NCBI GenBank assembly: GCA_031002005.1
Contig: JARYHS010009186.1
Coordinates: 104,751,992 to 104,815,991 of the forward strand
Direction: 5' to 3'
Length of the DNA: 64,000 nt
Origin: Vandiemenella viatica
Taxonomy: Eukaryota > Arthropoda > Insecta > Orthoptera > Morabidae
Numbering within the stretch: position 1 is the first letter of the stretch; the number at the start of each line of letters is the position of its first letter. The translations under genes were made by a program, and so were the position numbers. The notes beneath the pieces were generated by a model. The model made no database searches and was not told the DNA's origin. It saw nothing but the letters and a program-made list of their open reading frames with translations. Shown here piece by piece: positions 11,600-23,164 of this stretch.

Positions 11600-11875
11600 C
11601 GTTCTGGTAGCTCAGTGGCTAAGGCGCTTGCTATCAAAACGTTCGCTACTCCTGCCCTGGGCTCGAATCCCGGCAGGCGCAGGAATTTTGAGATTGTGTT
11701 AAATCATATGAGCTATGCCAGGACGCTCCGTGGTTCGGATTCCACGTTAAACTGTAGGTCTCAGAGGAAAGGAACTGGCCGTCCTACCTCTGACACTAAT
11801 GGCTTAGTATGCCTCCTTCGGGAGGATCCAACCAACCTTCGAGTTGTGGACCAAGTTAAAAGTTAGTTAATAAAC
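11600..11875 (+). repeat. tRNA-derived SINE, second family
   Basis: The head GGTAGCTCAGTGGCTAAGGC matches box A and GGCTCGAATCCCGGCAGGCG matches box B of a tRNA. The body differs from the main SINE: CCGTGGTTCGGATTCCACG, GTTAAACTGTAGGTC, and CCTTCGGGAGGATCCAACC. It ends near GTTAGTTAATAAA. Body fragments recur at 28510 and 54140. The fixed body after the head argues against a functional tRNA gene. Confidence 0.85.
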
Positions 11876-13384
11876 ACGAACAGGAATGATCGCGCTATCG
11901 AGTAACTGTTTCAACTCGAACTTGCTTAAATATGAACTTGACTTGTATTTGTCCCTTAAAGTTCACTCTGCAAAATTAAATAAAAAAAAAAAATCCTGTT
12001 TTCTTCGAAAGCATCACGTTATTTATTATTGAGACGGGGCAAACACTCATAATGTAAACATTGGTCATAGTATCTGTGACAGCCAGAGAACTTAATACAC
12101 ATTCCATTTTATGAAACAGTTGAGCAACTCCGCAGAAATAAGTTGCCAGAATAGTCGATTCGGTGACACATTAGGTCTGATGTCCACTCAAAATAACCTA
12201 ATAACTCACATACAGTGAACATGAATAAAGACCAATAACGAAAGTGGTGAGTAAAATGCCTAAAAATCAAATAAACCGTAATGCATACATTTTGGTGAAG
12301 CAACAACATTTGTGAAAGTTGTAATTAAACTGAAATTTATCCTAACCCGAAATGACAATTGGCATTCATGGTTACAGCAGAAACTCAGTAATTCAATTTT
12401 TTTTAAGTTGCTTTATTTAGTAACAAGTTACTGAAAAACAGATCCACGTATTTTACAGTCACAAAATTTGTTAATTTTTTTAATTATGAAACGCTATGAA
12501 AAGCAAACCTAATGAATGTATTATACCAATTAATTTAGTAGCAGTTGCTTAGTTATTAAATTATATACATAATCACGAATTCCTTCTAATGGTATCTCTG
12601 GTCGCTTTTTTGTGAGCGAAGGCTGACACGTGACACCGTTCTCCAGCCAATAGCTATCGAGGTGAGTGGGTGACCTTAAGAAATTATATAGTAGATTCGA
12701 AAGTGTCTCTCTCTCTGTGTGTTTGTTACGTATTCATGACTAAACGGCTAAACAGAACTTGATGAAATTTGACAAGGAAATACTATGTATAATTAAGAAG
12801 GGCACAGGATACTTTTTCGCAACAATAACATACTATGTCATGAAATTTGGAAAGTTAACCTAATGATGGAAGACAGAGGGGTAGCATGTGTATCTGTAAT
12901 GTTACATCTGTCATCAGGCTTTGTTTCTCTCGCAGTCAGTTTGTGTATCCTCCGGCCATAAATTTTCATGCACAGACGCCACTATTATGCAACGGTATGC
13001 GCTTAAAATTACCAAAACTAGGTGAAACGTAATAAAAGCTGTGATTATGACTGGAATAGCAAAAAGTGATGATGTGTTGATTCCTTGAATTCCAACAGAT
13101 CTACCAATCCATTTTAAGCGACTACAGTTCCCACTATAATAAGCCTTAGCGATGACTATCAATAAAGCGCAGGAAGAGACGCTGGAAATAACAGGGGTAC
13201 ACTTATAAAAGAGGTCTTTCCCATGTGAAGTTAAATGTAGCTAGCTCGCGGTTTTCTAGCCCTCAAAGGCTGTATATGTTAGCAAAGGAGTAAGGATAGA
13301 GAAACAAAAACGGTGAAGACATAAGATATCAACAGAAAGTGACATAATTTTAAACCACAATCAAAAATCGTGTATATTATTTCT
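11876..13384. other. unassigned; fragment of an interspersed repeat at 12720-12800
   Basis: No gene is supported. GTGTGTTTGTTACG, then CTAAACGGCTAAACAGAAC and TTGATGAAATTTGACAAGG, on the minus strand match segments near 43000 and 43550 (GTCAAATTTCATCACGATC). These form the 3'-type end of a widespread arthropod repeat. Confidence 0.5.
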
Positions 13385-13545
13385 AAAAGGTGTTTTTGTC
13401 ACAAACCATTATATCCCTCCATATGTAACCGAAATCGATAAATGAGGTGTCATTTTAAAGATTACGGTATCCGCTTTGGTCGCATTTTATTTTAAGAAAG
13501 TAATTTTTACAATTTAGACTCTTAAAGTGGCAAAAATATCAATGT
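13385..13545 (+). repeat. interspersed repeat, copy 1
   Basis: AACCGAAATCGATAAATGAG, GGTGTCATTTTAAAGATTAC and TCCGCTTTGG match 18860-18995 in the same order. The repeat family was not identified. Confidence 0.7.
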
Positions 13546-15002
13546 TTCTAAACAATGTTTTTTTTTTTTTTCGCCAGCAATTTATCTTTCTGAATACCCA
13601 ACCGAAATCTGTACACATGCAAATAAACAGATTGTATAAAACAAGGATGGACAAATAACCATATATAACTTACAACAATACGTTGCAGAATCCTAAGCAT
13701 ATGTTCTGTTTTGCATAAAAAATGTATCATGTACAGATCATTTGCTAATTACAATTATTTATCATGTTGCCTTGCGCACAGTGTTTTCCCGCGTCTAATA
13801 ACCTCAACGTCATAAAAATACGGTGATTTTTAACAATGATGCCATAGATTTTGTCAACTTCGGGTTACTTTTTAGAACTCATCATCACTTTTCATTTTTG
13901 TTTAACGTTACAAAATTATTGATTTCTGTTGCGATTTGTCCGTATTGTATTTCGTCATAAACAAAGTTTTTTAAAAGTTTTCACATATCATTCGTTATTG
14001 TCACTGCACATCCTTACCTTTAACTAGTTCGGCGCGAATCATTCTTGTGGACTGAAAAGTAATTCATCGCATTGTTACTGAGCAAACATTATTTAAAATA
14101 ATTTTATTTCCTTCCAACCGTTTAGTTCCAGAGCAAGCGGATCACTATATGTGACTACAGTTGGATTTCTGCACATTATGACAACTGTAATAATACTGCT
14201 TCGTATGCTCATAAACTATTCCATGTCTTCGTCACGGAATGCCACATGTAATAATACTTATTTTTGTCTTCTTTACGAAAGCCACTTGTAAGTTTACCTG
14301 ATACACCTGCTTCCTATTCATTTCATTCAAATTTGCTTACACTCTGTATGCAATAACGAAGGACTGGATTTGAGGATTGAAAATCCAAGATAAGTCTCTA
14401 ATAGGATTCGAAACAATCAAAATACTTCACTCGTATTTAAATCTCCATATATTCACCATATGCTACTAACATATCTTTTACACTGTTCAGACAACTTTAT
14501 GCTAACTACCATCTTATTCAGTTCTCTCCGTGTTCTTTTTAATCCAATTTACATATTATACTGTCTCCATAAACCTAGAAAGGCAAACCAAAACAAGCCT
14601 CACCACGCATTTCCATATCACGCTGACTAAACCATATTATCTTTAAGACTGACTGACTTTCCAAAGGTACTTACACTACTCTCTGGTGCAAACGCGCAGC
14701 CTACCAATCTAAGCCAAATACTTTTTCTCTGTTATACAAAACAAATTGTGCTACGTCTTAGTAAAATTGGAAGAAACATATTAACACTACACAAAAAAGA
14801 AAAACAATAAACAAACAAAAGCGAAGTGGGAAGGAGGTTTGTTTCTTTATACCACGTAGTTTCCGCATAATCAATAGTCTGTAGCATTTATAGGTTGCTG
14901 TTGATAAAATGAACTTTTACTGGAAAGCATGCTTTTGTTACGGTTTGAAAACTGCATCACTGCATCTGCTGTACGTAGCGGAACTGACATTCAAGTGATG
15001 AA
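13546..15002. other. unassigned sequence
   Basis: A poly-T run lies at 13557-13572. No gene or repeat signature is recognised in the remainder. Confidence 0.5.
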
Positions 15003-15800
15003 GTTTTGTAACCCAATTCCTTGACTTCTCTCGTACATCCCCTCATCACTCTCTCCAACAAGTGCAGAATCTTGAAACCTTTTACTACCACCTGTACAAT
15101 GTGTCCTGCCCAGTTAAGCTTGTTATCAAATATCTTGGCATTACATTTGATAACAAGTTTAACTGGGCAGGACACATTGTACAGGTGGTAGGAAATGGTT
15201 TCAAGGTTCTGTACTTGTTGGAGAGAGTGATGAGGGGATGTACGAGAGAAGTAAAGGAATTGGGTTACAAAACTTTGTTTTGACAATTGGTCGAATATGG
15301 TAGTGTATTATGGGACCCTCATTTTACGTATCAAATACAGGAGTTGGAGAGGGCGCAAAAAAGGGCTGCTAGATTTGTTTCTGGAAATTACCGCAGAATG
15401 CAATCAGTGATGGATATGATAAAGGAGCTGAAATGGGATTCATTGCAAGACAGGAGGAGGATGAGGAGGGTCATGGGAGTGTACAGGGCATATACTGGCG
15501 ATGAGGCATGGGAAGATATTGCAGTAGGTATGAAAAGTAGTGCATGGAAGGGAAAAGATGACCATGACCACAAGCTGGCACTTGATTTCAGGCACAAGGG
15601 TGTGGGAATATTCTCTTTTTTAGGAAAGGGTGTCAGGGATTGGAATGAATTACCAATAGAAATGATGAATAAGTTACCAAAAACTTTAAAAGAATTTAAA
15701 GATAAAATTTGTAGAGGGAAAAAGTAGGTCGGTGCAGGACAGGGGGGAGATGGGGATCTAGGGAAATTGCCACCGCAGCCTGTGCTCCATTGCAATTAAA
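15003..15800 (+). pseudogene. LINE reverse-transcriptase 3' fragment with folded-back 5' end
   Basis: From 15131 the plus strand reads as the C-terminal region of a LINE reverse transcriptase: YLGITFDNKFNWAGHIV, then MRGCTREVKELGYKTL, a gap, then VEYGSVLWDPHFTYQIQELE, QKRAARFVSGNYR, KSSAWKGKDDHDHK and GVRDWNELP, ending at a stop codon at 15725-15727. A frameshift and TGA separate the two parts near 15283. The 3' end is a pentameric ATTAA tail at about 15796-15810. Bases 15003-15131 are a near-identical inverted copy of 15145-15277 around a 13-nt loop. Copies of the same family lie at 57200-58305 and 63135-63695. Confidence 0.9.
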
Positions 15801-18800
15801 TTAAATTAAATGATACTCGCCACTTTCGATAACCCAGTAGTCGCGGAGCCTTGAAGGATATTACTTCACCGAGGCAACATCTTGAGAAACTTAAGAGGGG
15901 TAGTTTCCCCTTGTCATACTCCAGCGATGGAAGTGCATGTAAGTTTTACTGTTTATATGGATTACTGCGATGTGAATGAATGAAATATGAACGAAAAGAA
16001 TTAGGGAAACGCGGTGCCAGTCCATTAAGGTATACTCTTCCAAAAGATACACCAGGGGACGATAACCTAAATTTCTGCCATGAACATGGTTTAGTGCATT
16101 ACAAATTTCATTTTTCTGGAGTCACCACTTGGCGGCGGATATTCACATGCGTTACATTATTTATTATTAAAAATTTTTGCTTTCTTTTTCGGGTTACAAT
16201 ATACAATATAATACTGTAAATGCATCCTAAGTTAATAATTGTGTCTGGAAAGCAAACATGAATTCCTTGGAAGGTTCTGTGTTTGATGCAATCCATTAAG
16301 TGAATTCTACACGATAAAACTCACAAAAAGATTTCAGATTTCTCACAAATGCTATGAATCGTTTGGTTATAGACTAAATAGTTTGTAACAATGCAGTAAA
16401 TAGTATAATACTGCAATACATAGAAAAAATGTAATTTTGTTGGAAATGGGGCGGGGAGGGGGGGGGGGGTGATGAAATGAATTTAGCCAGATCTTAGTCA
16501 TTGTTTAGAACAATTCTGCCATGTCTTATCTTAACTTTGCCACATTCCGAATATCACTATATAATTGCATAGAGAATTAATATTTTAACAAAAATTTGAT
16601 TCAGTTAAGTAATTTGTCATGATAAGTTGAGCACTTTAATCTTCTTACAGAATATTTCACACTCTGAAATTAAGTTATACACCCACTGCAAAATCAGAAT
16701 GAAATAGAACCGTGCTACACATTGACACTTGGGGTAGTTCAATAAATACAATAACATAGGGCAACAAATAAATTTTTGTCTGATACCTGGAATACTTCAA
16801 CGAATTCTTGGTTAATTTTTACTGATAAATTCGAAAATAACTTCTCAATCAGGTACAGTTTTTTTTTTTTCTTTAAGAAATTTATTTTATTCGAATGAGA
16901 GGCAAAGAATACTAAGTGGTTAAGTTTGCGTGACGCATAAACAAAACACAAACATAGGTCGATCTATGTTAATGCTGGAACATGGGCCGCTGATATAGCT
17001 GTGTGGTCGAGAAGTTAGCCAACTTAAATTTCGCTAAAGGATTCACGTATTTGTAAAAGATGTTAATCCCTGCTCAACCATCTGCTTGTCTCACGGAACT
17101 CCGTGAAATTAATGGTAGGGTGAACACGTACCCTTGCTACGTGATGAAATGAGAGCTGATAAACGATTGAGAAATAAGTGCTTCTAAGTAAATTTTCTTA
17201 TGAATTGCCCGTTGGATCAAAATTCACCCTACTAATGAAACTTGTTTTGTGTTGGCGTAGCCTCCGCTCCCACTAGTTTCTGAAGAGGAGTGGATTACTT
17301 CAACGAGCAGCAGGAGGAAACTTGGACAAATTAAATAATTATTCTCTAATAAACATCCTACCTTCCTTCCTATTAGTGAAAACTGTAAACTATACATATC
17401 ATAGGGTCTACTAAAAAATAAATTAATACCTTATATTGCTCTTCGGCGTAATTTCGTAGTATTACACTTAAGAACATGAAACTTTTAACTCTGTTTCATT
17501 GGTCTCCTCGCAATTTTAAGCCAACGTCCGGTCTGTTCATCTTTCGTATTGTATTACCACTCAATATTTTTTGCAGGCAACTTTATATTGTATGACGTAT
17601 CTTTTTTTTTCAGCTGTTGTTTCAAGAGAATGTGAAAACTTCCAATTATATGTTACCCAGAGATGAAGAAAAACTGTCATGAGTAACCACATCACAGAAA
17701 CTAGTGTAAGTAAACATTTGCTGTTATGAAGTAGCTCAGGCGTTGACCTCACATTCCCAGGGTAACCGGAATGATGTCAAAAATAGGTATTAGCTGTATA
17801 ATCAAGTGTTAATTATCATAACTTTAAATTCTTGCAAGATGACGCTATCGCAAGGATTCAACTTGGTGAGAAAATAGTGCAGAATAGACAACCCAGCACC
17901 TTTGTGATTGCCCGCAGTACCTAACATCCTGCAGTTTGGAATACCCCTTAATACCAGCGATAACGCTGGCTTTAGCCTTCTGTGATACGTATTAAACTCT
18001 TGTTAATAACTATTTGCATTACAGCAACGCTAATGATATTATTTATAATAGACATATATCTAGTTGCTTTGTAAAATGTTAAAAAATAAGATTAATTTTT
18101 ATTTATTTTATGTATAACAAATATAAAGTGATGTTATAAAATATTAATAAGATGTTTTTTGAAGAATCTCTGATAGCAAAGAGAAAATGTGAGAACTGGT
18201 CATGGAGATTACATAATAAGAAAAATGAAGGAATTAAGGAAATATTTTGATGAGAACTGTACGATACGAAATTGGAAATGGTATCGGAAGGTAGATACCG
18301 GAATATGAAAGGATACTGAATTATGAAAATATGTACGGCTGCTACCAAAGAGAACATTATTGATATTGCAGTTGTGTTATGTTAATTATTCACAACGTAA
18401 AAAGTGATGTATAGAGTGGAGTAATATATGAAGTGTTGCAGTAAGATTTTATAGTGTTGTTGATTTCTTTTAGAGGAAAGAATCATAAAAGAATTTTAGG
18501 TATAGTATAAAGATTTATTTCAGATGGTAGGAAGAAAGATAATGACTTATAACCGGAATGGCGAGCGTTAATATCCGTCTTAGCAAAAAGAGACAGCAAA
18601 AAAACGCATTTCCTTGCTGGTTGGAAAGTTTTAACGAGCACGACAAGGTAAAACACAATATTGTAAAATCATTTATAATAATTGTTGAATGACTAGAACT
18701 CGAATATTGATTAATTCAAATAAGAATGGTCAAAAGCATTAGTGTATGTAGAAGATATCCAATGTCAGGAATACACCGAAAGGGTAGGTTATCAACTTTA

Positions 18801-18859
18801 ATTTTTATTACTGAAATAAAAATAACATATAAATTATTTGTGAGAGGCGTTTGTGTCTA
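15801..18859. other. unassigned sequence
   Basis: No gene is supported over about 3 kb. A G run lies at about 16450-16470 and a poly-T run at 16859-16871. The remainder is AT-rich, with frequent stops in all frames. Confidence 0.5.
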
Positions 18860-18995
18860 CCCACCGTTCCCCTCTCATACTTAACCAAAATCGATAAAGG
18901 AGGTGTCATTTTAATGACTAAGTTCTCCGCTTAGATCAAATCATTAATTAAGAAATTAATTAATCAACTTGCAAATGGCAAAAGTATTAACTATG
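18860..18995 (+). repeat. interspersed repeat, copy 2
   Basis: AACCAAAATCGATAAAGGAG, GGTGTCATTTTAATGACTAA and GCAAATGGCAAAAGTATTAA align with the copy at 13385-13545. Confidence 0.7.
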
Positions 18996-20131
18996 AAGGT
19001 CATGCGTAGTAGTCATTTGAGAAACTAGCCGCTAGATTCCAGTAGCGTCGATAATAATTAATACCGTTACCGCTAAATGTCAACACTACATATCACAGAG
19101 ATATGAGTAAACTGTATGTGTTTTCTAGAGTAAGAAGCTTTTCGGAATTTTTTGTTTCTGTTAGGGTAGTATTTCATAGTTTCTAATTGTTTCGTAAGGC
19201 ATTGTGAGTGTCCTGCTACGTACTTGTTTCAGTTGAAAAATAAATAATTTCTACAAATGAACCTGCTCGTCTTTCATCACACAACAAATCACCAACCTCG
19301 TTATTCATCGAATATCATTTCACACGGACCACGTAGAATAGTGTAATTATACGTTCGGTGAAATCAATCAGAGCCGGCTTAGTGATGGGTACGGGAACAG
19401 AAACGAATTGCTTCTCGCCCGGAAAGTTATTTGTCGGGATTTGATTGCTGGAGTTATCACTGTGCGGTATCAGCAGGCAGGGGCAGTAGCAGCCGGCGTG
19501 GGCGAGGAGCGTATAAAGCAGGACGAATTGCAATGGGCGCTATCACGCAATGACTCACTCGCGCTGCGAGGAAACAAGAAAAAGGCTACCCCTGGGGGCG
19601 CCAGCACCTTGCCTCGCTGGCACTTATCTCAACAGAATTTTGAATTACTGCCAGCCAGCCTGCGAAGTGTCCCAGCCAGAGGGAGCATGTCCTGTCCGTA
19701 ACAAACACACCGGCCAGTATTTTTTGTACCGTCCGGGTTACGTACAAAAGTAAATCTTCATAAATATTTTGACAATTAATCGTGACTCTACGTTTCTGCA
19801 CAATCGATAAAATTTTGATAGGGTACTTGAGCTTATTTTGGGATTTTATTTGAGGAGTTTTGAATCATTTTTGGAGAAGTTAGAGCATGGCTCGATGTTT
19901 CGTGACGTCATTATAAGAAATTATTGCAACATAGAACTTTAGTGGAAGAACCGCCGTCTTTCGATACGTTAGTCGGGTTGCACTAGAGCAAGAAATTTGA
20001 AAAAGTGTATAAATAGATGCCATGGACATTATGGCGCACTTTTCGTCTTACAGCAGCGGGAGTGCGTAAATAGTTGTTCCAGACGGACGGAACAGAAGTC
20101 TTAACGTGGAGGAAAACATCGACTGGCTTGG
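18996..20131. other. unassigned; GC-rich patch at 19370-19700
   Basis: The patch at 19370-19700 is GC- and CpG-richer than its flanks and carries GATA-like (CTTATCTC), AP-1-like (TGACTCA) and other short strings. No splice-bounded coding exon is convincing. It could be a conserved non-coding element. Confidence 0.35.
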
Positions 20132-20515
20132 TAAGGGGGAGTACATAAATTAAGTGAGGTCAAATAGGGGGAAGGGGTCAACAAATATCACCAACAGGAG
20201 GGGACAGAGAGCTAGCGTCATCTTTTTACTTCGTGGAAGAACATTAAACTAACAAAAGTTCTTCATATTACTTCTGACGTCGATCTCACGTTAGGGGACT
20301 GGGGGAAGGGGGAGGGTTCTCACCTTGAAGAACAGGAGAGCTAAAAAAAAAGGTATCCAAAATTACGAGATCGTTAGCGGGAAAGGGGTTGGGGGTTTCC
20401 CTCGAGATCGCACCAAAGGGGAAGGATGTCTCCACCAATCTCACTGGGAGGGGGGAACGTCCGGATTTCGAAAAAAAAAAAAAAAACACTCACGTAATTA
20501 ATGGACGCCCCCTAA
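20132..20515. mobile_element. PIF/Harbinger-like MITE with internal G-rich tracts
   Basis: The element spans 20135-20512 (378 bp). The left end is GGGGGAGTACATAAATTAAG; the reverse complement of the right end is GGGGGCGTCCATTAATTACG. It is flanked by TAA at 20132-20134 and 20513-20515, a 3-bp TWA duplication typical of PIF/Harbinger. The interior has GGGGGAAGGGG-like tracts alternating with CTCACG/CTCACC words, plus a 16-base A run. No transposase is present. The superfamily is inferred from the target-site size only. Confidence 0.75.
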
Positions 20516-20736
20516 CTTAAATTGTTGATCGTTTTAAGTGGATAGTATCTTGTAACCACTAAAACGGTAGTAAGTGAAGTTCAGCTGAGTTTCGCTTTGT
20601 GTCGTAGCGTCTTTCAGAATTTTTGATTGTTTCGAATACTGTCTGAAAACAAGTTTTACCTTAGCTACTTTTATGGTAATATGGAGAATTGGCCAAGTTT
20701 AACCTCAGCGGTATCCAGATTCAATTCAGCATAGCC

Positions 20737-21140
20737 TTAGAGGCGTCCACCAATTACGTGAGGTGAAATGGGGAGGGGATCCGGTGAAATCTCACGAAAC
20801 CTCACCAAGGTGGAGGGGGGGGGGGTCAACAGAAATCTCACGTGAGGTTTTGAAATTCTTGTAGAATAGTAGAGCCAGAAAAATAAAGTAGGTCTACACA
20901 TCATGCGAAAGTCGATTTTAGGGTGGTATAACCGCCCTTAGGAGCATGAGAACAATAAAAAAAAAATCTCAAAAAGTTACGAGGTTAATTCTTAGGGGGG
21001 GAGGGGGGTCTCCGTCAAAATCTCACGCCATTTTACAGGGGGGGGGGGCAACCAAATCTCACGAAGTCTCACCAGAAGGGGGGGGGGGAGGGTCCGGAAT
21101 TCCAGAAAAACACCTCACGTCTTTAATGGGCGCTCCCTTA
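20737..21140. mobile_element. second G-rich MITE of the same family
   Basis: The element spans 20740-21137 (398 bp). The left end is GAGGCGTCCACCAATTACGT; the reverse complement of the right end is GGGAGCGCCCATTAAAGACG. It is flanked by TTA at 20737-20739 and 21138-21140. The interior repeats AAATCTCACG and CCTCACC words between runs of 9 to 12 G. A shorter relative lies at 41625. Confidence 0.75.
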
Positions 21141-21534
21141 TTGCAGTTTCAAAATGTTCTTTTCGTAATTAGGAAGATTGGTTCGAGTGTAGAAGATAAG
21201 TGAAAACTGAATCACTGCTTATTTTCTAACACTTATTAATCCTTTAACGACACCACGATCTGTAAACAACTAAGTTGACTTGCGGATTAAGAAAGGTGAA
21301 AACTTTTACACCTTACCATTGATTCCATATTACACGATGAGTACTATTGATTAAATTCACTTTAAAATCCACTGATATATGTTTAACGAGAATGTGACTA
21401 AGTTTTTCTCTGGCGATAAGTAACGGAACATATTTTACCAGTAACAACTTCTGTACAGTTACTTTCCCCCACGCCAGTATGTGACAATGTACTTTAATTG
21501 CATTTCCCTTTGCAGTCATGCCAAAATACCATGA
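21141..21534. other. unassigned sequence
   Basis: Nothing recognisable. Confidence 0.5.
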
Positions 21535-21790
21535 ATTACTTTCTAGGATTATATGGTTCATCAACGTTGAGGTCACTGGATATGGGATAGGTTTGGCAGA
21601 AAGGAAGAAATTCACTTTGTCCTTTTGCAGGAACAATCACGACATATACCTCGAGTAATTTGGGGAAACAGTGGCTTGATGGATATTGAACTCGTGTCTT
21701 CCAGAATGCCAAGTTAACTACGCTAGCGATCTTATCTTTGCTAGAATAAAAGCACTCATCGTCTAACTTTGTAGATGGCTTGACCATTGT
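21535..21790 (-). repeat. strongly diverged tRNA-derived SINE, minus orientation
   Basis: ATTTGGGGAAACAGTGGCTTGATGG (a GGGAAACCATGG-like block), then GAACTCGTGTCTTCCAGAAT and AAGTTAACTACGCTAGCGAT follow the order of minus-strand SINE copies such as 35703-35960. Identity is low. Confidence 0.5.
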
Positions 21791-23147
21791 GTGGAGAAAA
21801 TTGTAATGCTTCCTTTAAAGTTCATAAATATGTACATGTTACGACAGATAAACATCAGATTGGTTTCTAAACAACATTGGGCTGCCTTATTAAGCTAGAA
21901 AATAGTATAAACATTGCTTAAGGAATCTGCAACATCTCAAAATAATTTACGCTTTGCGCAAGACCGATTCAGCTCTCCTAAATAACCTATTTTTTTATTT
22001 ACACGCAATTCAATATGGAATACTTGGTTTTTGTAACGCAATAATCTGAAAAGCGAATACTATCTGGTATTTTATTTAAAATAAAATATTGTGTACATAA
22101 GAGAGATGAATTTAAGTTATTTCGTAATACTAACGTTGAATGATCAGGTAACTGAAAATTTCTGTATCGGTTTTTAAAATTTAGGAAAAAAAAATACTTT
22201 TTAAGGATATTGCGGTGTCTCTTAAATACCACTGTAAACACAGGATGTTTCGCAGATAGAATAAACAGAATTTACGCTCCGAGTGATATTGCCTGCAGCA
22301 CAAAGGAGAGCGCTAAATTTAAGCGTACAGATATTCGTTTATTGTTTTTGTTCAATCATATTCATTTGGTTTAATCAAATTTTCGCTTTATTCTGCCTAT
22401 TTGCCACATGTGCTGTACGACTGGATGCTTTAAATTGAGATTCCATTAAACAGTATATACCAGCTGTCCTTACAGAATGCGAGGGTTGTTTGTTAACAAT
22501 TATATTAGACAAAATTAAATGAAATATCGATTTCGAACTTTTCTCTGTGTATTTTTTTCAGTGGACGGGAAAATGAAGATCACGCAATTTTTTTTCTCAG
22601 ACCTTTATATCTGGTCGACGTTTCGGCCATTAGAGACGAGAGGGTAACATGGGAAAGGAAAGTATATCCCACCCTTTCGGTGAACTCTTGGCATATGGAA
22701 ATTTACTACGTACACTAATACTATTTAGTTCTCTTATGCCGATTAATCAACATTCAAATCTAGCTCAGATCATTCAACGATGATTATAAGTATATTTACA
22801 ATATTGTCTTTAACCTTGTCGTTCTCCATAATACACCGCACAGGTGGGAAATGCTATGTTTGCGGTCTCTTTTTGCTAAGGCGGTTTCCAACGTTCGCCA
22901 ATCCGATTATAATTTATCTTTCTTTTTACTGTCTGAAAGAAACCTATATACTCTACCTGAAATTCTTTTATGGTATTTTCCTTAAACAAAAAAAAAACAA
23001 CAAAAACAAAAAACATAAAATCTTTCTGCAACACTTCATACATTGCTCTCCCCTGTACATCGCTTTTCTTCACACTATGAAAAATAAACATAACACAACT
23101 TCAAAATCAGCATTGCTCCCTATGGTCGCAGCCGCAAACATTTTCCG
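21791..23147. other. unassigned sequence
   Basis: No gene is supported. CTGGTCGACGTTTCGGCCAT at 22612 is a motif shared loosely with 9560 and 46700. An A-rich simple stretch lies at 22987-23018. Confidence 0.45.
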
Positions 23148-23164
23148 TTGTTGTTGTTGTTGTT

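Noticed and set aside
11600..11680. Functional tRNA gene
   Set aside because: Boxes A and B are present, but the cloverleaf 3' half runs into a body shared with other SINE copies, and no clean acceptor stem closes.
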